In this document: in pieces, positions 38,881 to 50,330 of the stretch
Layout: each line of letters starts with the position of its first letter
Numbering within the stretch: the stretch's first letter is position 1
From: Eulemur rufifrons
Lineage: Eukaryota > Chordata > Mammalia > Primates > Lemuridae
DNA: 64,000 nucleotides
Direction: 5' to 3'
Assembly (NCBI RefSeq): GCF_041146395.1
Contig: NC_090997.1
Location: 40,713,501-40,777,500, forward strand
Notes under the pieces: model-generated
Database searches by the model: none
What the model was told of the DNA's origin: nothing
What the model saw: only the letters and a program-made list of their open reading frames with translations
Translations under genes and position numbers: made by a program

Positions 38881-40379
38881 AAACCCTAAAGAGGAGGTTC
38901 AAAGGTAACAATGCAAACTGAACATCTGAACTAACTTTACATTGACAATTCCCTATTAATATTTAAGGAAGAAAACACACACACAAATCAATAATCATTC
39001 ATTTACAGAACTCTATCTTTCCTAGAAATGCTTTGGACCAATTACATTTGTTTGATTAAAGTCAAATGTTGATTTAACCTTCAAGATATTTCATGCCCTA
39101 GAGGCTGGTTCACACCATCCCGCCAAATTGCTCCAAAAAAGCAAATATAGGGTGATTATATTAAATAAGTGACCTCATAAAAGAATTTTGTACCTGTTAC
39201 AAATAATCCATTATCCCCAAGCCAACATACATGACATATCTTCACATCCACATTGTATAAATTTTTAATTGATAATCAAAGGGCTTAACTTAAATGAAGA
39301 AAAATCGAACATTTGGTAAAAGGAAAGGTTTTTTTTGCCAGTCACTTTTAAACATGTATGTTTCAGAAATTAGGAATATGTTTCTGTTGGTTAACTATAA
39401 ATAAACCGAAAAGAAAAAAAAATAACTGGAAGTATTCTGTGTTATGTGATTCAACTCTGTGACCACCAAACTGTATTTATGATTGTTTTCTGAGCAGGTA
39501 GGTAGCTTTTTAAACTCTTAGAGGACAGTTTGTACTTTCAGTTTCATCTCTGCTTAATAATGGCTACTAATGCAGTTTCTAAAATACATGCCTCCTTAAT
39601 TTTAAGACTTGAGAGTTTCCTTAGAGGAATTCTAATATATCTCACAATCCAGGATTTTACTTAAACTTCAGGAATGGCTCATTAAATCTGAAGAAGGAGA
39701 TTTCACAGCTCTGTTGGTCTATGCTGGTAACAGGATGTGGAGGCTTATATTTTCCAAGATGTCTGTAACACGCTCAACTACAATGTGTTCCCTACTCTTG
39801 AATCTGTGCAGGCTTATGATTTGCCAGTAACCAGTGAAATGCAGCACACTGATGTGGCATGACGTCGTGACTTCCAAGGCTAAGTCAAAAAAGCCAATGC
39901 AGCTTTCACCTTGCTCACTGGAAAGCTTGCTTTTGGAGACTTGAGTTGTCATATAAAAATTTCAACTACCCTGAGACTACCATAATGGAAGGAAGCCTTA
40001 GCCACCTGAAGAGACCACATGTCCATGTTCCAATCAAATTGCCCAGCCGAGGTGAGGAACCAGTCCACAGCCAGCATAGACTACCATATATGTGAATGAA
40101 GAATACCCTGAGATCAACCATGTCTAACAAGAATATAATACTAACCACATATGTAGTTTTAAATTTTCAATTAGCTGCATTTTAAAAATTAAAAAGAATG
40201 AAATTAATTTTTAAAATATATTTCATTTTACCTACTGTATCTAAAATAGTGCCATTTCAGTATGTAATCAATATACAAATTGTTAACAAGATAGTGTAAA
40301 TTTCTTTTTTTCCCATACTAAGTCTTTGAAATAGTGTGCGGTGTATGTTTTAAACTTAAAGCACAACTTGATTCAGACT
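38881..40379. other. Gene-free flank
   Basis: AT-rich; an A run lies at about 39413-39422. No exon recognised. Confidence 0.4.
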
Positions 40380-40445
40380 AGACACATTTCAAACATGCAA
40401 TAGCCACATGTGGTTAGTGTCCACCATATGGGACAGCACAGCTCC
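40380..40445. mobile_element. Probable DNA transposon terminal fragment
   Basis: AATAGCCACATGTGGTTAGT followed by GTCCACCATATGGGACAGCA resembles the end of a non-autonomous hAT-class element. Family and left border not resolved; it may extend back to about 40140. Confidence 0.4.
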
Positions 40446-41773
40446 AGAAGATTCCAGCCTCCTATCACTAAGTTCTCCCCCATCCCCAACCCAGCCATGA
40501 AGCCTTCTCAGCTGAGCACTGAATCATGTGAAGGCCTCTCCATAATCCTGACACACAAGATACAGGTTGTAAACTGCTGAGTTTTGGGGTAATGTGGTTA
40601 GCAGTGATAGTAGAACCTAGCTACTACTAGAATATAGGTTATAAGAACAGATGTGTTTTTATCCTCTATTTAAGTTTAATTATTTTAGAGAAATATTCAA
40701 CTGTAGAATCTTAGAGACCCTTAGAAAAGGCCTTAAAAAACACCCATGTCAATCTCCCACCTAGTGCCAAAACCATGATTACAGCACCCACAGCAAATGG
40801 TCTACTCACCTTTGCTTGATCATTTGTAAGTTATACCTCACAAGAAAATGCATTGAATTTTTGAGCAATTTTTATTTTTTTGTTTAATTTTCCTTTATAT
40901 TGAATAAAAATAACCTTTCTATAACTTGTCTTTACTAGTTCTATTCTGGCCTCTGGAGCTACAGGTCTAATCGCTTTGACAAAACAGACTTTTGGAGACA
41001 ACAAATATACTTTTGTTCCCCATATCAAGCCCTCCTTTTTCCAGGCTAAATACCTGAATTCCTGCAGTTATTTCTTGTAAGATATAGTTTTCTGAACTTT
41101 GACCACTAGAATAAATTCCCTTAGGTCTTCACTTTATTACTCTTCGTAAATCCCAACTCTTACAATGTAATACTCAGCATAGACTTCAGTAGGAGTATTA
41201 GTCTTACTCTAGATGATGCATTTTCATGGATGTAAGTAAGATTGCTGCTCTTTAAAGGTACTCTAAAGAAGTCTGGACTCCCTCCATCCAAACACTAAAA
41301 GCCCCTTAGCTGCATGCAGCTACTTCATATATCTTAGGACGAGCCTGGGAGTTAAAATCGGAAGACGGACCTTGACTTCCATCAGCAATTTACTAGATGT
41401 GCGACTTCAGGCAAGTTGTTTCTACCATCTGTGTCACACTTTTCTTTAAGTATTAAAAAGTGACAATTTAAAAATGCAGCGATTTTTGGTAGGCATTAAA
41501 TGGAATAAGTATGTGTAAGTGATTTGTAATTTGTGAATATTTATATAAACAGAAGATCCTTTTATTATGAATATCAATCTAAGATAGGACTTGCTACTTA
41601 TTTTCGTTCAACTTTATCTTCCTGGTTTTGGCTCACCATCATAGCTTGTAGAGAACTTTATTTAAAATGTTATTCAGTCTGGGTTAGTAATCTAATAGAC
41701 ATTTGCTAAGCATTTATTCTGTGTAAGACATTCCATTATCAGTTCTCTCAATGCCTTAGAAAGTCTACCAAAC
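40446..41773. other. Gene-free flank
   Basis: No repeat or exon assigned. Confidence 0.4.
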
Positions 41774-41870
41774 TTTATTTATTTATTTATTTATTTATAT
41801 TATTTCAGGATATTATGGGGGTACAAACATTTTGGTTACATGTTACCACTTTGCCACACCCAAACCATGA
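41774..41870 (-). mobile_element. Truncated lemur-type L1 3' end, antisense
   Basis: A TTTA tetranucleotide tail (41774-41797) is followed by TATTTCAGGATATTATGGGG, GTACAAACATTTTGGTTACA. The same 3' UTR end appears in sense at 58614-58770. The element is extremely 5'-truncated. Confidence 0.7.
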
Positions 41871-43559
41871 TAAAGTCTCTAGGACATCTATAAACTTCTC
41901 ACTAATAAGCTGGATTCTTTTAATCACAAGGAGTGATTTGACTCAAGACTTAGGATGCAGTTCTTTGTATTACTGATTGAGAACCCTGCGTCAGGCTGCC
42001 CAGGGCAGCAGCAGCAGTACCAGGTAGACCCAACTTCACTTTAGGGGCTGATACAAGGAGCCACCTGTACAGTTTCCTGCTCTATTCCAAAGCTCCAGCA
42101 TGGTCAGAGTGAGCTGAACTTTACCTGTTAGAATAAAAGAGCCTTTTTAATTAGTGTAGATAGTGGATCTTGAGACTCTGGGACTCAGATGGTGCAGGGC
42201 AGTAGGCCAGTAAGGATCAGAAGCCTAATCACAGAGGAGGCTCTTTGCAAGGTTCCTAGTGGCACCAAACAAAAGAACAAGCTGCAATCTTCAGACTCAT
42301 CATGTCAGTCCACAATATAACCTCACTGAAAAAGCCAGGAGGGAAGCACATTTTTCATTCTCTTTCCTTTTACTTCATATTTTTTCTGTCACATGTAATA
42401 ACATCTAAGTTAGCAAATTTAACTCTACACTCACCGTAAAAGGCACGGCAAAGAATGGCAAGGTATTTTTCAGATATGACCACGCATAGATATATTACAA
42501 ATTTCCCCTTGTCCATAGGTCATGCTATAGACATGCTTGGAGGGACCTTATGTATCAACTAATATGACAGACTCATTTTACAGGAGACGTTTGAGCTTCA
42601 GAAGGGTTGCTTAAGATTCATGGCAAATTAGCAGTAGCACAGACTACCGTTTCCTATGCAATGAATTTCCTCTATGCCCTAATGATTAAACAATTGAGGA
42701 GTTGAGCCGCTGAGAAGGTCACAAATACACACACATACACACACACTCAGGCATACACACATTAAGTTGGAGAAGGAAAGGAACTGGGACCAACGTCACT
42801 TCTAATCTGATTCAAGGCAGTTTCTCTTCGTAAATGGGAACTGGCTGAACCAGTTTTGTATTTCTGTTTTTTAAAAAGAAGCTGCAATGAAGTGACTGAA
42901 TAGATCCACCCTATTATGCACACCTAGTCTTAGTTTCATGTAGTGTTCTAAAACTCCATCAACATCCACAGAATTATGGGTTCTTGCATAACTCTCTATT
43001 AAGTGGCAGTTGAAAGTAGAATTAACAGAGCAGAATGGGAGTCTATCGTGGAAGGTTTCCAGAGAGGCAGATCTTTAAGAGAGGAAGGAAAATACAGCAA
43101 TGTAGAGAAAGCAGGCTAATGTGAAATAAACAGCATCTAAAAACACAGAAGTGGAAAATCAAGTGGTATAAGGGAGATAACGAGCAAATAGTCTTGGCTG
43201 GGGCAGGGGCAGATTACGGGAAACTGGTGGGATGTGGTGTGAAAGTGTGGCCACTGTCTTGACACCATCTAGATATGCTAATACGGTTATGCCTCTTCTA
43301 CTGTTTATTGCACAGAGCAATAATTCCAGTGGTGAAAACAGTAGGGGAGCACTTAACATCTGTAGTATCTTGAACAGCAGGTTCTAAAGCCAAATGTATA
43401 TCTCCCAAACATGAGTTGGTTAGAATTAATTAACAAGAGCTCCTTTGTACAATCGGAGAGAGCAGAACTGCTCACACTTCACTGACTTTTTGATCTAAGT
43501 AACTCCGTAAATTCAAAGCAAGTAACTTATTTGAATTACTCTGTCAGGAACTATACATG
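41871..43559. other. Gene-free flank
   Basis: CA-rich simple repeat at about 42724-42760. No exon recognised. Confidence 0.4.
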
Positions 43560-43800
43560 CCATGCATTTATTAGCATTTCACGGTTTAGCAAGCACATTC
43601 ACAGATACAGGCTGTTTTATTTGACTCTCTCATCAACTCTGTGAGTTAGACTGTTATTACTCACGTCTCACAGATGAACAAAGCTCAGCCTTGAGAAATT
43701 CGGTGAGTTGCCTGAGGTCACTCGGTTTGTGGATGTCAGTGCTGGAGCTCAGACTCAGGTTCCGAATCCAAGTCAAGTTCTCTTTCCACTGAACCGTTCC
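43560..43800 (-). mobile_element. MIR SINE, antisense
   Basis: Shows CATCAACTCTGTGAGTTAGA, TCACAGATGAACAAAGCTCA, TTGCCTGAGGTCACTCGG and a GTTCTCTTTCCACTGAACC end. Confidence 0.65.
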
Positions 43801-45139
43801 AGGGAACAATGATGGACGCCTCCTCAGGCTGACTGCCTGTGAGCAGCCTTCTTGGCAGCTGCTATGAAGAGTTAAATATTAGACCGTAGCCTCCTTCTCT
43901 GTCAGATACATTTCAATCTGTCTGTCTGAATACTCACTGGGAAAATCTGTCATAAACATCAGGGCAATGGATTGTATAACAGAAAAGTTTATACATATAG
44001 AAGCTTGGAATTCTTGATTCCCTAGGTGGATTAAAAGAACAACTTGAAGCATTGGTTTAATAAGACTTACAGAGATTTTGACCTTTGCACTTTCTGGGGA
44101 AGATGAGTTGCGTAGACAACAAAATGTTTGGATTTACTTTTTAATTGGATTTTTCTAGAATAATTAATCCTATCTTGCATTTAATCTTTAGAAATTGCTC
44201 TGTTCCCTAAAGTTTTATGTTTTTACATTTTCTGAGGCTGAGGTGGCATTAAAATATTCACTGCTGCTTTATATTTTAGTGTTTTAGTTTCAGTTTCACT
44301 TTTAGTAAATTGATAATATGTTTAAGTTATATATGAGAGCCATTTTGTTTACAATTGTGTCAATGCCATTTCCTTTTTTGTTTTCACTTTATTTACTTTA
44401 TGCAAAATGGTTTTTGCTCTGTTTGCTCAGACGTACATCCTAGTATGGTTTTCTCGAGTGTATGCTTTCTAATACATTTTTTCCTTGTCCAGTGGCTATT
44501 ACTATTTTGCCTCTTTCAAAATTTACTAGTGTCAATTTCAAATAGATTTTTAAAAAGAAATTCAAATATTTGTTTACATTTTGCTGTATGAGGCAGGTCC
44601 TATCTCTTATCTAACTATGACCAGCATTGTTTCTTTATACAGTCTCCTCAGAGCAGGTTCTCTCCAGTTCTTCATTTTATCTCCAAGAATCTGGGATGAC
44701 AAGACAAAGCCTCAGTAAGAAAAGAAAATGATCAGTCTATAGGCCTTTTGAAAACAGTAATAAATTGTATTATTGGCAGCATAAGAAAGAGTCTGTTGAT
44801 GACTATGTTAATAAACTTGGCATAGTGGTACTTCAATTGACCCTATTCCTAGGCAAGAATAAGTAATCTTTATTCAGTTCCAGAAACTGTGATTCTCAGG
44901 TTGAATCTGGAAATAAAAACCCGGCAAATCTGTCACTTTTTATTTTCTTAATTCCCAGGCTGATACTTAAAAAACATCGAAAGACAAAATTGGCTATTCA
45001 ACAGTAGCACTAGAGGTCTAAATCGCACAGTTCCAATCAGAGAAATATGACGCCCTCAGGACAACACTTTGACACAGAGCTCAGCTATTTAAGGTTCATC
45101 AGTAGAGCATATTTTAGTTCACAGATATTGCTTTGACAC
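43801..45139. other. Gene-free flank
   Basis: No exon or named repeat recognised. Confidence 0.4.
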
Positions 45140-45290
45140 CGGCAGCAACCTTAAGCAGTTTGCAGAGAGCACACACTATTAATCCCAGTTTAGAGCTGAG
45201 AGGTGTGGAGGTCAGAGGGTCTGAACAACCGGCCAAAGGACAAACAGCTAATTAGAGGAAGACCCAGGTCTCCTAATTCCTACTGCATGT
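45140..45290 (-). mobile_element. MIR SINE fragment, antisense
   Basis: Reverse MIR core: ATCCCAGTTTAGAGCTGAGA, CGGCCAAAGGACAAACAGCT, then AGACCCAGGTCTCCTAATTC. Confidence 0.6.
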
Positions 45291-45973
45291 TATTTCTACT
45301 ATTTGAGTTGGACCATTTTAAAATGATCCAACATGTTTAGACCAATAAAAACGGCAATTTCATATGGTCTCTCAACTGTGCTTCCTACAATGAACACTAG
45401 TTGGTGGTGGCGGTTGTGGTGGTGGTTTTTGGTTTTGGTTTTGTTTTTTTGGAGGGGGTGGAGTAGGAGGAAATAGATTTGAATTTTGTGTAGTTACTAA
45501 TTAGTTTGAAAATATCTGGCAACCATGTGACTTAATTTAATATGCTTTTCCCACCCACATAGCAAGAGTTCCATTAATTGTGATAATTTTTAAAACTGAG
45601 AAGTATTTCCGTAAGTAATGTCTGGATGTTTACAGTATGTGCACTGGGTTTTAGCTACACAATGATGGCGAATAAAGTGTTTTCTGTTTTCTGTTTTAAT
45701 TTCAGAATATTATAGGGTAAAGTGTTTTAATGGAGGTTCAAACCCAAGCAGATCTGACAGCTTTTTAACCCAGATTTCCTCGAACATGCTCGACCATCCA
45801 TCTTTCAGAGTGTCAATAGAACTGTGCCACTCTAGAAAATATTACAGAAATAACTTAATCATCACTTCTAGATAGATTCCATCTGAAATGTGGTTATGAG
45901 AAAGCAAAAGAACCTATTTTGTGGTCAAACTTTGTTATTAAAGCAGTTCATGCTACAATAAAAAATTCTAAAA
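45291..45973. other. Gene-free flank
   Basis: GGT/GTTTTG-rich low-complexity stretch at about 45400-45455. Nothing else recognised. Confidence 0.4.
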
Positions 45974-46052
45974 CTAGCCAGGCATGGTGGTGCACACCTG
46001 TAGTCCCAGCTACTTGGGAGGCTGAGGTGGGAGGATTGCTTGAGCCCAGGAG
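45974..46052 (+). mobile_element. Alu fragment, sense
   Basis: Internal Alu arm from GCCAGGCATGGTGGTGC through CTACTTGGGAGGCTGAGGTG to GCTTGAGCCCAGGAG. Both Alu ends are missing and it runs directly into A-rich and then L1-like DNA. Confidence 0.85.
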
Positions 46053-46106
46053 AAGAAGAATGAGAAAAGAATTAGAAAAAATAAAATTCCAAAACTTATA
46101 AAGCTA

Positions 46107-46253
46107 TGGGTGGAGGAGAGGGATAAAAATCTACCTACAGAGTACAACATACACTGTTCTGGTGATAGGTACACTGAAAGCCCTGACTTCAGTATGATAA
46201 AATTTATCCATGTAACAAAAAACACTTGTGCCCCTAAATTTTTGAAATAAAAA
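46107..46253 (+). mobile_element. L1 3' end, sense
   Basis: GGTGGAGGAGAGGGATAAAA, ACTGTTCTGGTGATAGGTAC, AAAGCCCTGACTTCAGTATG, ATCCATGTAACAAAAAACAC and a short AAATAAAAAG tail follow the usual order of a primate L1 3' UTR. Confidence 0.75.
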
Positions 46254-47109
46254 GCCAAAACCTATAGGGTTTAAAAAATGAGAATGAAGAAGAAACATCA
46301 TTAACTCATGCTCCCAAGTGAAATATTTAAATAGTCACTTTGCAATCTGATCTTCCTGATGACAGGTTATTTCTTTTTTATCTGAAATTCTATATTCTAT
46401 TAGAGTCCATCCCTGATTTATTTTAAAAGAAATTTTAGTAGTAATTGGAATGGAAAGTTAATAGCTCAAACTTAATGAAATTGAGAAGGGTTCTAGCTTA
46501 AGAAAGTTATCTCCATTCACTCAGGAAGCAGAAAGCACTTAATTTAAAGGGGAGCACTTGCTCCCAATCAGGAAGGAGGGATTTTGGTGTTTTCTATTGC
46601 TTGAGTCTCTCCCCAGCCCGGTGCCAATCCCCCAGCCCAACTGCCATCTCCAACTGCAGAAAGCAGCTTTAATAAAACACCCTGGCCTGCATGGAGTAGT
46701 GAAACCATTCCTCTTTAATCAATAATTTAGTGTGTCATGCTCCCAGGCCAGCAGGCCTCTGCTCTCCTAATGCCAGAAAGACTTCTTTATTGGTAACAAC
46801 ATGTTCCAGGAAGCTCCATATACCTGTCATCAATAAAGCACCTCTCAGTACCTTGGGAGCTGGTGACTCAATGATGTTTGTTTTGTTTCTTTCATTGTTG
46901 TTGATGAAGGAACATTGTACAAGGAAAATTAAAGCCTAAAAAAGAAAGATAGTTCTGCCAATACTGTATTGATGAAAACTGCACTATTGATTCCCATTTG
47001 CCTCAAGATTCACCTAAGAGTTTTCTCTATTTCTTTTCAATGGAAACTGTCTAATTTGGTGTTTTGAGGAACAAATTGTGCCTTGTGGCCAGGGCAGGCA
47101 GAACAATGT
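46254..47109. other. Gene-free flank
   Basis: A somewhat GC-richer patch lies at 46600-46700 amid AT-rich sequence. No exon recognised. Confidence 0.4.
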
Positions 47110-47360
47110 TAATGGTTAAAAGCAGTGGCTTTGAGGCAGACTGCCTGGGTTTGGATCCTGACTCTGCAACTTACTAGCAGTGTGACCATGTGCAAGTTCC
47201 TTAACAACTGTGCCTCAAATTCCCCATCTATAATTGGAGAAGACAACAATATCTACTCAGTATGGATTTTATGAGGATTATATGCATTAATATGTGTTAA
47301 TCTCTTCAAATACTGCATAGCACATGGAAAATGCTCAACATGTACCTGTCACTATAATGA
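47110..47360 (+). mobile_element. MIR SINE, sense, nearly full length
   Basis: From GTTAAAAGCAGTGGCTTTGA and CAGACTGCCTGGGTTTGGAT, through ACTTACTAGCAGTGTGACCA, to ATAGCACATGGAAAATGCTC. Confidence 0.88.
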
Positions 47361-47514
47361 GCCCAGGTGCCCAACCATCCTAGTGATAAATATATTCATC
47401 TTCAGAAAAGCAACGCCTCTGTGTGCCCGTATTACCTGTATTATCTCTCATGTATAATGGTCACAGAAGTCATAAATCAAAGGTCATCTCAGTACTGCAT
47501 TAAGAGTGTGGTCA

Positions 47515-47655
47515 GCACAATGTTCTAAAAGAGCTCTATTCTGGAAGTGAGAAGGCCCAGATTTTAGTCCATGTGTGTTATTAACTTGTTATGGCCTTGG
47601 GCAGTTACTCTGCTTTTCTGGCCCAGTGTTTTGATCTATAAAACTAGGGGAATAT
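47515..47655 (+). mobile_element. MIR SINE, sense, degraded
   Basis: CTATTCTGGAAGTGAGAAGG, TTATGGCCTTGGGCAGTTAC and ATCTATAAAACTAGGGG fit a decayed MIR. Confidence 0.55.
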
Positions 47656-47744
47656 TCCAAAGGAGTGTCCAGACATACTACCCTACAATTACTTGGCCTT
47701 TGAGGGATGAATGGAAAACCTGAATGGCTGGGTAAGCTGGAAAC

Positions 47745-48300
47745 AATTTATTCAGTGAACATTTGTGTGGCACATACAGTTGTTGGTTCTGGCTGCGGAT
47801 ACAGATTTGAACAAGACAGACAAGAATGCTGCCCTCCTGGAGTTTACCTTCTAGAGAAGAGAATCCAGCAATCTATAATAGAGTAACAGATACACAAGAG
47901 AATTCCAGGTAGTGATAAGTGCTATGAAGAAATTAACACAGGCTAAAGAAGTGATGTGGAAAGAGAGTTACTTTAGTTTGGGTGTCAAGAAAGTTCTCTT
48001 TGAGATGTCATTTAAATTGAGAGCTGAAGGGCAAGAAGAAGCCAGCTCTGTGAAGACTCAGGGTAAGAGCATTCCAAGCAGAGAGAACAGTGGCTCAAGC
48101 CCTGATGTAGGAGCTAGTATGAAATACTTGGGAACAAAAGGGAGACAAAGAACGCAGGAGAGAGTGGGAAAAGATGAGTTTCTGTCAGGGAGGCAGACTC
48201 CTGCAAGCCTCCCAGCGGGCAATAGTGAGGAGTTAAGGTTTTATTCTACATGTGGTGGGAGCCGTCAGACAGTTTGAAACTAGGAGAGTGAGTGACCTAT
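47745..48300 (-). mobile_element. L2 LINE 3' half, antisense
   Basis: Long and clear: ACAAGACAGACAAGAATGCT, GCCCTCCTGGAGTTTACCTT, AGTGATAAGTGCTATGAAGA, AAGAGCATTCCAAGCAGAGA, then AGGAGTTAAGGTTTTATTCT. The frame across it is non-coding. Confidence 0.85.
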
Positions 48301-48719
48301 TTTGATTTGTGGTTTATAGTGTATATTTTAAAATAAGAAGTGGTACCAGAAACCTCATTGGTGATGGCAGTCACAATTTTCTGAACTGAAGGCTGATTAA
48401 TTTACTTTATTAATTCAGTGATTCTAAGTCTTTGTCTCAACTTAGCTCTTAACTGAGAGATCATTTGGCAAGTCGTATAAATCATGATTGACCCTTTTGT
48501 TATCAGAAAAATAAGAATTGAAGTATTTTCTCACCCTAAATTTGGAAGTATGACAAGAAGAACTGAAATTACAGCTTTGGGTTGCTTTAAGAATAATGTG
48601 TCTTACACATTTCCCATGCAATGTTTTAAAGTGTTCCATATTCCTTTGGAAATGAGAGGAAAAAAGCAAGCAGGAAACATACTGTAGACTTCTGCGGTAG
48701 TGGGTCATTAAAAATATAG

Positions 48720-48905
48720 ACGCAGAGCCAGACTACTAAACTGGTATCTCAGCAATCCTGAGAAAGTTACTCAACCCCATCTGTAAAATGGGCATAACCA
48801 TAGTAATAATAACACCTATCTTATAGAGTTATTGGGAATGTTAAGTGAAATAATGCCCTTGTAAAGTACTTGGCACAGTGATTGGCACTGGATAATGACC
48901 ACGAC
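48720..48905 (+). mobile_element. MIR SINE, sense
   Basis: CATCTGTAAAATGGGCATAA, CTTATAGAGTTATTGGGAAT and AAGTACTTGGCACAGTGATT. Confidence 0.8.
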
Positions 48906-50094
48906 TTCCCTGGGCTGTGGCTCTGTGTCGTCAGCCTGCCCACTCCATTTCCATTTGGGGGACTCCTACAGTGCTGTGCTTACCTATGCCCTGCCATCCA
49001 CTGGAGACTGAGCTCATTGTTTTCTCTCAAGTGCGTGTGACCTAGTCTGGGCCCATCAGAGTTAATATGGTACAGAGACGATGGACTTGCTGTATTTTAT
49101 TCACGGCCAGGCTGTGTCTGCTGAATGAGGGATTCTGTGCTCCCCTCCCCGCTCTACTGGCTCAAGGTGCTTTGGTACCTAACCTATGTTTTCCAAGATC
49201 AGTCCTCCAGCCTCCCACTGACACTGTGAGCCCCTAAACTCCCACCAGTTCATCCCCCTTAGCTTTAGATAGCCAAAGTGAGTTTATTTAGTTGCAAACA
49301 AACCATTCCTAGTGAGTGCGGGCTAGAACTTTCCCTCTGGCTCTCCCTCCCCTCCCCTTGATTACGTCTTCCAAGATGACCAGGTAGATGGATGACAGCT
49401 AATGATAACAGCTTGTGATTACACCAGAACTGCCCAGTCTTGCTTAGTGAGTAGCTCAGAATTCTGTACAGTAGAAAGTCTTTGTTTCACTAAGGACATT
49501 TACACTAAATCCCTCCTACACCAAGAAGCAGGAATACAGGCCACTCCCACCTCCTTCCCATGGCACATGGTTAGGACAGCAAGGATAGCACTGGCCAAGC
49601 TTGGCTTTGCATCAGAATTATTGATGTGCCTGTTTCTCCTCTGGATTGTTAGCTCCTGGAAAGCAGAAATTATGCATTACTTATTTTTAAATTAGTATTT
49701 GATATACATTTCATTCATTAATATAATCTCCTTTAAGGATTAAGACATTGCAGATAATATTAGCTAAAGCTCCCTTTGACAGCTATCTTTAATCCTGTTC
49801 CCTTTCACTTCCCAAAGTTAACCAGAATCATCAGTTTGGTGTAGGGCTATCACCTGTGGCTTCCAGACTGTCACCAAACAACTGTCTCCAGTGTGAACAG
49901 CATTTCCTGCCACTGTGCAGTGAGAGGACCTACTTGGAGGGTATTGTTTCAGGATTATTTGTTATGCATTTGGTGATTATGGAGAAAATAAATGGTAGAG
50001 AGTATGTGTGTACATGTGCACACATGTGAGTATGTATATGTGTTGTGTATTTATAAAGAGTATCAACTGGATGTGTCACTTTGTATAATTAATT
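48906..50094. other. Gene-free flank
   Basis: GC-richer patch at 48906-49260 without a recognised exon; TG/TA simple sequence at about 50003-50050. Confidence 0.4.
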
Positions 50095-50330
50095 TTTCTC
50101 TAACATCATGTCTTGGAGACATTTCCACATATGGATCTACCTCCCTCTTTGCAAATTATGAGTGATTTTACACTGTTTGGATATCTCAGAGTTTGCCAGT
50201 CTCTTATTAGGTCATTTCTGAATTGTCACTATTATAAACAATACATCAGTGAACATTTGGGTACATGCCCCTTTAGGTTCAAGTATACTTCCTAATATGG
50301 ATAAATAAGAATCACTGGGTTTCTCATTCA
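50095..50330 (-). mobile_element. Old LINE 3' UTR fragment, antisense
   Basis: The order CTTGGAGACATTTCCACATA, ACTATTATAAACAATACATC, AGTGAACATTTGGGTACATG resembles reverse L1M 3' UTR. Weakly supported. Confidence 0.4.
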
